A DNA stretch of 16,246 nucleotides from an uncultured Clostridia bacterium (GTDB lineage: Bacteria; Bacillota; Clostridia; Christensenellales; Borkfalkiaceae). Positions within the stretch are counted from its first letter, which is position 1; every line of letters begins with the position of its first letter. The notes beneath the pieces are model-generated. The model worked only from the letters and a program-made list of their open reading frames with translations. It did no database searches and was not told where the DNA came from. Below are positions 7,208 to 14,900 of the stretch, piece by piece. The translations under genes and the position numbers were made by a program. The stretch spans positions 1-16,246 of the forward strand of contig CAKQSI010000046.1 of NCBI GenBank assembly GCA_934272745.1, in the 5' to 3' direction.

Positions 7208-7231
7208 ATTTTGCAATACGTATGGCAAAAT
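7208..7231. other. 24-bp near-perfect palindrome just past the amidohydrolase
   Basis: The arms ATTTTGC and GCAAAAT enclose A-ATACGTAT-G. All but one symmetric pair match (22 of 24 bases). CCG and CGG flank it with a one-base offset, extending the pairing as a hairpin. There is no T-run, so it is a poor terminator. It could be a protein-binding operator or an mRNA 3' hairpin. The remaining sequence between 7050 and 7207 holds only a GC palindrome, CGCGGCGCCGCG (7114-7125), and no gene. Confidence 0.55.
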
Positions 7232-7238
7232 TCGGTAC

Positions 7239-8525
7239 TCAGTCCAAAAACTTATCCAGTTCGGCAGCCACTTTTTTATTGACTTTCACCTTGGGATTAT
7301 CGATCAGCTTTCCGCGGGCAACCACCTTTTCGACGTGCCGAAGCGCCCGCAAATCTTCCAGCGGGTTCTCTTTGGTCACGATCAGGTCGGCGCACTTGCC
7401 CTTTCCTATCGTCCCGGTTTCGTTTCCGATGCCGGCAAGTTCGGCGCTCCGCGCGGTTGCGGTATAGAGCGCGAACGCGTTACTCACGCCCACGTATTTG
7501 TGGAAATAGTACAGTTCCCGCCAGAAATCGTACTGCGTGATCCACGGGCAGCCGACGTCGTTGCCGAGCACCACGGGAACGTCGTTTTCTATCGCCGCTT
7601 TGGCGCAGTCGACAATGCCGCGGAACACCACGTCGCCGTTGAATTGTTCCACTTCCGAAGCGTTCGATACCGCGCGGTCGAACAGCGCGTACGGCAGCGC
7701 GGGGGACAGCGTGGTGCACAAAAACGCGCCGCGTTCCTTAAAAAGCCGCATAATCTCGTCCGTGGGCTCTGCGCCGTGCTCGATAGAATCCACGCCGTTT
7801 TCCAGCGCAAGCCTGACCCCGGCGAGCGATTCGACGTGCGCCGCCACGGTATATCCCGCCGCGTGCGCTTTTTTACAGACGGCATTCACCATTTCGGCAG
7901 ACATTTTGACCTCTCCCGGCACTCCCTTTTCTTTCGCGTCCAGCACGCCGCCGGTGATCATCAGTTTCACGAGATCGACGTTTTCTTTTTCGTTCTCCGC
8001 TAAAGCGGAAAGCGCCTCTTCCACGCTGCCCGCCGCAATCGCGACCGAACCCGCCATATGCCCGCCGGGAACCGAAATTCCGCGGTTTGCGGCAAGAATA
8101 CGCGGACCCTGTTTTTTGCCGGAAGCGATTTCGTCCCGCAGGCGAGTGTCGAAATCGGCAATGCCGCCCACGGTGCGGATGGTGGTAACGCCGCTAAAAA
8201 GTTCGGTTTTGGCAAAACCCGCCACCATGTTATAGGCAAGTTTCCGCGTCAGCGCCGTGGAAAGAACGGTTTTTACCAGTTTGGCGTTGTCGCGCTGCTT
8301 TTTCTGCGGTTTTCCGTTGCCGGCAAGGTGCACGTGCATGTTGATCAGCCCCGGCATCAGGTACTTTCCCGCAAGATCGATCACGGTATAACCCGCAACG
8401 TTTGCTTGCCTTTCAGGCAGAACGTCCGTGATATTTTCGCCGTCCGTCAAAACGGTCAGCCCTTCTTCCGCGGTCATATCCTTTTTGCCGCTTAACACTT
8501 TTCCGTTGATGAATGCGTATTTCAT
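7239..8525 (-). CDS. Metal-dependent amidohydrolase (imidazolonepropionase/prolidase-like group)
   Basis: This 428-residue TIM-barrel hydrolase of the amidohydrolase superfamily has the full binuclear metal set visible: H64 and H66 (PGLINMHVHL), K187 as the likely carboxylated lysine (VDLVKLMITGG), H230 (VAAHVES), H250 (DSIEHGAE) and D323 (VLGNDVG). Beta-sandwich strands at both ends (KYAFINGKVLSG and the C-terminal GKGKCADLIVTKENPLEDLRAL) are typical. This binuclear layout resembles members that cut Xaa-Pro-type dipeptides or similar amide bonds, but the exact substrate cannot be read from the sequence. No signal peptide is seen, so it should be cytosolic. The ATG at 8525 follows GGGAG (8531-8535) and gives the usual N-terminus. 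It has its own promoter and terminator and no operon partner. Confidence 0.93.
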   Translation of the reverse strand: MKYAFINGKVLSGKKDMTAEEGLTVLTDGENITDVLPERQANVAGYTVIDLAGKYLMPGLINMHVHLAGNGKPQKKQRDNAKLVKTVLSTALTRKLAYNMVAGFAKTELFSGVTTIRTVGGIADFDTRLRDEIASGKKQGPRILAANRGISVPGGHMAGSVAIAAGSVEEALSALAENEKENVDLVKLMITGGVLDAKEKGVPGEVKMSAEMVNAVCKKAHAAGYTVAAHVESLAGVRLALENGVDSIEHGAEPTDEIMRLFKERGAFLCTTLSPALPYALFDRAVSNASEVEQFNGDVVFRGIVDCAKAAIENDVPVVLGNDVGCPWITQYDFWRELYYFHKYVGVSNAFALYTATARSAELAGIGNETGTIGKGKCADLIVTKENPLEDLRALRHVEKVVARGKLIDNPKVKVNKKVAAELDKFLD

Positions 8526-8563
8526 ACTCTCTCCCGCTTCCTTCCGGCTCGGCTTCCGCGCAG

Positions 8564-8611
8564 CGATTTTCCGCCGGACCCCGCCCACGATTTTCCGCCG
8601 GACCCCGCCCA
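8564..8611. repeat. Perfect 24-bp tandem duplication in the amidohydrolase leader
   Basis: Positions 8564-8587 and 8588-8611 are identical and adjacent (each starts CGATTTTCCG and ends CCCGCCCA). They sit inside the predicted 5' leader of the amidohydrolase mRNA, upstream of its ribosome binding site. The identity suggests a recent duplication. Confidence 0.95.
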
Positions 8612-8675
8612 AAAGGAATTTAACGTTTTTTGATTATTCTACATCGTGCCGGGGCACTATATATTGTTTTAGACC

Positions 8676-8704
8676 ATTATAATATTGCGCCGCCCGTTTG
8701 TCAA
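8676..8704 (-). promoter_or_regulatory. Consensus promoter of the amidohydrolase gene
   Basis: On the minus strand TTGACA (8704-8699), a 17-bp spacer and TATAAT (8681-8676) form a perfect sigma-A promoter. Transcription should start near 8669, giving a leader of about 144 nt. Just inside the transcript, GTGCC and GGCAC (8646-8650 and 8653-8657) form a small palindrome that could be an operator or a 5' hairpin. Confidence 0.88.
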
Positions 8705-8739
8705 TCGGAAAATCGACAGAACACACCTGTAATATTTAC

Positions 8740-8768
8740 TTGCAAAAATTTGAAAAACGTGCTAAAAT
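8740..8768 (+). promoter_or_regulatory. Promoter for the leader RNA and giant lipoprotein
   Basis: The -35 is TTGCAA (8740-8745), the spacer is 17 bp, and the -10 is TAAAAT (8763-8768). The predicted start, about 8775, coincides with the first bases of the large inverted repeat. It is divergent from the amidohydrolase promoter, with 35 bp between the two -35 boxes, so one regulator bound between them could touch both. Confidence 0.65.
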
Positions 8769-8773
8769 CAAAC

Positions 8774-8942
8774 TGCGACTCCAATTAAATAACTTTTACG
8801 AAATGTATACTTAGGGCATAAGTGTACCTTTTTCGCGTTACATAAAACTTTTTGTAGAAGTTATTTGTTAATTGGTGTCGCAACTGAGCGATGAGGACGC
8901 TTTGCTGGGTGTCGTATTCGCTTGAATACGGCACTTTTTTTA
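8774..8942 (+). ncRNA. Structured leader RNA or small RNA of unknown class
   Basis: The predicted transcript of about 168 nt begins at the foot of a long helix. 8774-8799 pairs with 8854-8882, giving about 25 base pairs with one T-T mismatch and a 3-nt bulge. The enclosed segment contains a 9-bp hairpin (8805-8813 with 8819-8827, loop GGGCA) prolonged by GAAA/TTTC, and perhaps a small third hairpin (TACA/TGTA), so the fold looks like a multi-way junction. A 4-bp hairpin AGCG/CGCT (8888-8891 with 8898-8901, loop ATGAGGA) follows, then the terminator. The motif GGTGTCG occurs both in the 3' strand of the long helix (8874-8880) and in the 5' arm of the terminator (8908-8914). The 5' end could therefore pair with either one. 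I could not match it to purine, TPP, SAM, GEMM, T-box, hammerhead or 6S consensus features. Confidence 0.5.
8909..8941 (+). terminator. Intrinsic terminator just ahead of the giant gene
   Basis: GTGTCGTATTC (8909-8919) and GAATACGGCAC (8924-8934) form an 11-bp stem with one G-T pair and the loop GCTT, followed by T7 (8935-8941). It ends only about 38 nt before the ATG at 8980. No promoter is visible between it and the gene, so expression seems to need readthrough. Confidence 0.88.
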
Positions 8943-8979
8943 TTTGTCAAGATACTTTTGTTTTTTAAGGAGAAAGAAA

Positions 8980-11900
8980 ATGAAAAGAAAAGTAACTTTA
9001 GTTTTGTTGGTCGTAATGCTTCTTTCGTGCGCAGCATTCTTTTCCGCTTGCGGCGGAACCACGCCCACGCCCTCGCCCACGCCTTCGCATACGCACAGTT
9101 TTACGAACTACGTTTCGGACGGCAACGCGACCTGCACCGAAGACGGAACCAAAACTGCAAAATGCGACGGCTGCGAAGAAACCGACACGATCGCAGACCC
9201 CGGCTCCGCCAAAGGGCACGACTACGCTACGGCGTGGACGATAGACAAAGAGTCGACTTGTACGGAAGCGGGGATAAAATCCCACCATTGTACGCGTTGC
9301 GACGCGAAGACGGACGAAACGGAACTTCCGCTGATAGCCCACGACTATTCCAAGGAATGGACGATAGATAAGGAAGCGACATGTACGGAAGCGGGAATAA
9401 AATCCCACCATTGTACGCGCTGCAACGCGAAGACGAACGAAACAGAACTTCCGCTGATAGCCCACGACTATTCCAAGGAATGGACGATAGATAAGGAAGC
9501 GACCTGTACGGAAGCGGGAATAAAATCCCACCATTGTACGCGCTGCGACGCGAAAACGGACGAAACGGCAATTCCGCGCATGGGTCACAACTACGTTGAC
9601 GGCGTTTGCACCAACTGCGGCTATGTTCTGAAAGAATATCATATCGAGTATGTGACGAACGGCGGAACGCATTCCAACCCGGAAACGTACACTTTGATCG
9701 ATGAAATCGTTCTGACAGAGGCAAATAAAGACGGGTACCTGTTTGCAGGTTGGTTTTGGGATGCCGGGTTTGTCGACCGGGTGGAAACCATACGTAATTC
9801 TACCGGGGATTTAACCCTCTATGCTAAATTTGAACCGCAAACTTACACTGCTTTGTTCATGGCGGACGGCGAAGTCGTCGGCACGGTGGAATTTACCGTA
9901 GAAGACGAAGGTATTACCGAACCCACCGTTCCCGAAAAAATCGGCTACGTTGGCAAATGGGAAACGTACACCCTCGGCGCCGAAGATATCACTATTAACG
10001 CGGTATATACAACAATCAAATACACGGCGACCTTCAAGGCGGACGGCGAAGTCGTCGGAACGGTGAAATTTACTGTGGAAGACGAAAGCATTACCGAACC
10101 CACCGTTCCCGAAAAAATCGGCTACGTTGGCAAATGGGAAACGTACACCCTCGGCGCCGAAGATATCACTATTAACGCCGTTTATACGACAATCAAATAT
10201 ACGGCAACGTTCATGGCGGACGGCGCGGTCGTCGGCACGGTTGAGTTTACCGTAGAAGACGAAAGCATTACCGAACCTGCCGTTCCCGAAAAGACCGGCT
10301 ATACCGGAGCGTGGGAAACGTACACCCTCGCCGCCGAAAATATCACCGTCAACGCCGTTTACACAGCAATCAAATACTCGGCAACGTTCAAAGCGGACGG
10401 TGAAGTCGTCGGCACGGTGGAATTTACCGTAGAAGACGAAAGCATTACCGAACCCACCGTTCCCGAAAAGGCCGGTTACGTCGGCAAGTGGGAAACGTAC
10501 ACCCTTGCCGCCGAAGATATCACCGTCAATGCGGTATATATGGCAATCGAATACACGGCAACCTTCATTGCGGACGGCGAAGTCGTCGACACGGTGAAAT
10601 TTACTGTGGAAGATGAAAGTATAACCAAACCTGCCGTTCCCGAAAAGACCGGTTACGCTGGTAAATGGGAAGACTACACCCTCACCGCCGAAGATATCAC
10701 TATCAATGCGGTATATAAGGCAATCGAATACACGATCACTTACGAACTGAACGGCGGGACGAACGACGAAAGCAACCCCGCGACCTATACGGTCGAAGAC
10801 GAAGTATCTTTGGCTACCCCGACAAGACCCGGTTATTCGTTCCTCGGCTGGTCTGACGGCGGCAAGATTGCAAAGGGTTCGACCGGAGACAAAACCTTTA
10901 CCGCAAGTTGGGAAGTAATCACATACAATATCTCTTACGAATTGAACGGCGGGACGAATGCCGAAAACAACCCCGCAACGTACACAATCGAAAGCGACGC
11001 CATTACCCTTTCCGCCCCCACGAGAGATTATTATACCTTTATCGGCTGGGAAGAAGGCAACGTTCTGCCTGCAGGAAGTTTCGGCAACAAAGTCTTTACG
11101 GCAAAATGGCAGGCAATCGAATATACGATCACTTACGAACTGGACGGCGGGACGAACAACGAAAACAACCCCGCGACCTATACGGTCGAAAGCGATACCA
11201 TTACCCTTGCTGCGCCTTTCAAAAGAGGTTACACCTTCAACGGCTGGTCTGACGGCGGCGTGATAGAAAAAGGTTCGCACGGAAATAAAACGTTTACGGC
11301 GTTTTACACCGCAAAATGGTTCAAATTCTCAGTGGAAACGTCTTCTTTGGCAACGATCAATGCGCAGATGAGCGGAACTTATGAAAGCGGCACGCCGTTG
11401 TATGCAGAAATAAAGGATTTGTACCGGGGTTATCAATTTGACGGATGGTACAACGGAAATATATTGCTGTCGAAAGATAGTTATTATGAGTTTTCTATTA
11501 TCGATAGTGATATCAGGTTAAGCGCTCGGATTTCCGTCTTGCCGGAAATGCGGATATTCAAATTTGAGTCTTCCGTTGAAACGTGCGAAATTACCGGTCT
11601 TTACGATGATACAACGATTACCTCTCTCGTAATCCCCGGGTACGTAACGAAAATCGGTGATTCCGCTTTCAAAGATTGTACTGCGATTACCACCGCCACA
11701 ATTCCTAATAGCGTAACCGCTATCCTTTCTGGTGCGTTCAATGGTTGCAGAAACCTTACGAGGATTACTATCCCGGACAGCGTGACTTCGATCGGTGAGT
11801 CTGCGTTCGGCAGTTGCAGCAGTCTTACGAGCATTACTATCCCCAACGGTGTAACCGCGATTGCAGATTGGACGTTCAGTAGTTGCAGTAACCTTGCGAG

Positions 11901-14900
11901 CATTGTTATTCCGGATAGCGTAACTTCTATCGGGGGGGGTGCGTTCTCTGGTTGCAGCAGCCTGACAAGCGTAACCATTCCGGACAGCGTGACTTCGATC
12001 GGGGGTGCTGCGTTCTCTGGTTGCAGCAGCCTGACAAGCGTAACCATACCGAGCAGTATGGCTTCGATCGGGGGTGCTGCGTTCCGTGATTGCAGCAGCC
12101 TGACAAGCGTAACCATTCCGGACAGTGTGACCTCAATCGGGATATCTGCGTTCGAGGGTTGCAGCAGTCTGACAAGCGTAACCATTCCGGACAGTGTGAC
12201 TTCAATCGGGTATTCTGCGTTCTCTGGTTGCCGCAGCCTGACAAGCGTAACCATACCCAACAGCGTGACTTCGATCGGGGGGGCTGCGTTCGAGAACTGC
12301 AGCAGTCTTACGAGTATTACGATTCCCGCCGGCGTGACCTCTATTGGCGATAATGCGTTCCTGGGCTGCGTTAACCTTGCGGAAGTCATCAACTACAGCA
12401 GCCTGAATATCACGGCAGGAAGTACCGATTACGGCTACGTTGCATATTACGCGTCAGTCGTAAAGAACGGCGAAACGGGCGACACAGATACAAGCCATTA
12501 TTCGTTTGAAACCTACGACGGCGTTACCTATCTGGTGGGTTATACCGGTACGGACACCGACCTGATCCTGCCGGATAGTTACAACGGCAAAAGTTACGGA
12601 ATTTATGCAAACGCGTTCTGCGAATGCACCGATTTGACGAGCGTGGTTATCCCCAACGGCGTGACTTCGATCGGTGAGTTTGCGTTCTGGGGCTGCAGCA
12701 GCCTTACGAGCATTACTATCCCGGACAGCGTGACTTCGATCGGCGATTCTGCATTCAAAAACTGCAGCAGCCTTACGAGCATTACTATCCCAGACGGCGT
12801 GACTTCGATCGGGGGAGCAGCGTTCTATGGTTGTAGCAATCTTACGAGCGTCATATGGAACGCTAAAAATTGTACAAAAGCAGGATTCTATAACTGTTCA
12901 AGTTTAACTGACGTAACAATAGGAAAAAACGTAAAAGCTATACCTTCCTCTGCGTTCGAGGGTTGCAGAAGTCTGGCAAGCGTAAATTATCTTGGTACGA
13001 TAGATCAATGGGTGGCGATCAATTTTGATGGTGTCAATGCAAATCCGTTATCTTATGCACACAACCTATATATCAATAATCAATTGGTAACTACGGCAAA
13101 CTTAACTACCGCAACTAAAATATCTGCTTTTGCGTTCTATAATTGCAGCAGTCTGACAAGCGTAATCATACCCGACCGCGTGGCTTCGATCGGGTTGCAA
13201 GCGTTCTTTGGTTGCAGCAGTCTGGCAAGCGTAACCATACCCGGCCGCGTGGTTTCGATCGGGTGGCAAGCGTTCGCTGGTTGCAGCAGTCTGACAAGCG
13301 TAAATTATCTCGGAACGATAGATCAATGGGCAAGGATCGAATTTAATGATTCCGGGGCAAATCCGCTATCTTATGCACACAACCTGTATATCAATAATGA
13401 ATTGGTGACTACGGCAAACTTGACCACCGCAACTAAAATATCTGCTCACGCGTTCAGTGGTTGCAGCAGCCTCATGAGTATTATCATACCGGACAGCGTG
13501 ACTTCAATCGGGGGTTCTGCGTTCTATAATTGCAGCAGTCTCACGAGTATTATCATACCGGACAGCGTGACTTCGATCGGGTGGTCTGTGTTCGAGGGTT
13601 GCAGCAGTCTGACAAGCGTCATATGGAACGCTAAAAATTGTATAGAAGTAGGTAATTCTAGTTTCCCCATATTCAAGGACTGTTCAAGTTTAACTGACGT
13701 AACAATAGGGAAAAACGTAAAAGCCATACCTTCTTCTGCGTTCTCTGGTTGCAGCAGTCTGACAAGCGTAAATTATCTCGGAACGATAGATCAATGGGCA
13801 GAGATCAATTATGGTCAAGGCGGAAATCCGTTATCTTATGCACACAACCTATATATCAATAACGAATTGGTGACTGAAGCAAACTTAACTACCGCAACTA
13901 AAATATCAGCCTATGCGTTCTATGGTTGCAGCAGGCTAACAAGCGTAACCATACCAGACAGCGTGACTTCGATCGAGAGTTGTGCGTTCTATGATTGCAG
14001 CAGGCTGGAAAGCGTAACCATCGGTAACAGCGTGACTTCGATCGGGAGTTATGCGTTCTCTGGTTGCAACAGTCTGGCAAGCGTAACTATCGGTAACGGT
14101 GTGACTTTGATCGGGGGGTCTGCGTTCTCTGATTGCAGCAGCCTGACAAGCGTAAATTATCTCGGCACGATAAACCAATGGGCAGAGATCGATTTTAATA
14201 ATTACGATGCAAATCCGTTATCTTATGCACACAACCTATATATCAATAACCAATTGGTAACTACGGCAAACTTAACTACCGCAACGAAAATATCCGATTA
14301 TGCGTTCTCTGGTTGCAGCAGTCTGAAAAGCATTACCATTCCAGACAGTGTGACTTCGATCGGGTATTCTGCGTTCCGTGATTGCAGCAGCCTGACAAGC
14401 GTAACCATACCGAGCAGTGTGGCTTCGATCGGGGGTGCTGCGTTCCGTGATTGCAGCAGCCTGACAAGCGTAACCATTCCGAACAGTGTGACTTCGATCG
14501 GTGGTGAAGCGTTCTCTGGTTGCAGCAGTCTGACAAGCGTAACCATTCCGGACAGTGTGACTTCGATCGGGTATTCTGCGTTCTCTGGTTGCAGCAGCCT
14601 GACAAGCGTAACCATCGGTAACGGTGTGACTTCGATCGGGAATTCTGCGTTCGAGGGTTGCAACAGACTGGCAAGCGTAACCATCGGTAACAGCGCAACT
14701 TCGATCGGGAATTCTGCGTTCGAGGGTTGCAACAGACTGGCAAGCGTAACCATCGGTAACAGCGCAACTTCGATCGGGAGGCGTGCGTTCGGCGATTGCA
14801 GCAGCCTGACAAGCGTCACCATTCCGGACAGCGTGACTGTTATCAGCGAGTCTGCGTTCGATGGTTGCAGCAGCCTTAAAAACATTTATTACAAAGGAAC

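Noticed and set aside
6720..8003. 427-codon plus-strand frame across the flotillin-amidohydrolase gap
   Set aside because: It overlaps the well-supported amidohydrolase on the other strand as well as a terminator and a promoter. No protein family features are seen.
8879..8900. Hammerhead-like core or TPP-like CTGAG element in the leader RNA
   Set aside because: The CTGA and GATGAG parts are not in the order or spacing of a hammerhead core, and the second conserved TPP element is absent.
9811..11280. Long open frame on the minus strand (489 codons) opposite the adhesin, plus other antisense frames at 11601-12392 and 14272-14910
   Set aside because: They mirror the repeat period of the sense gene and have no ribosome binding site or family similarity. 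Repetitive DNA with steady codon use keeps the opposite frame open by chance.
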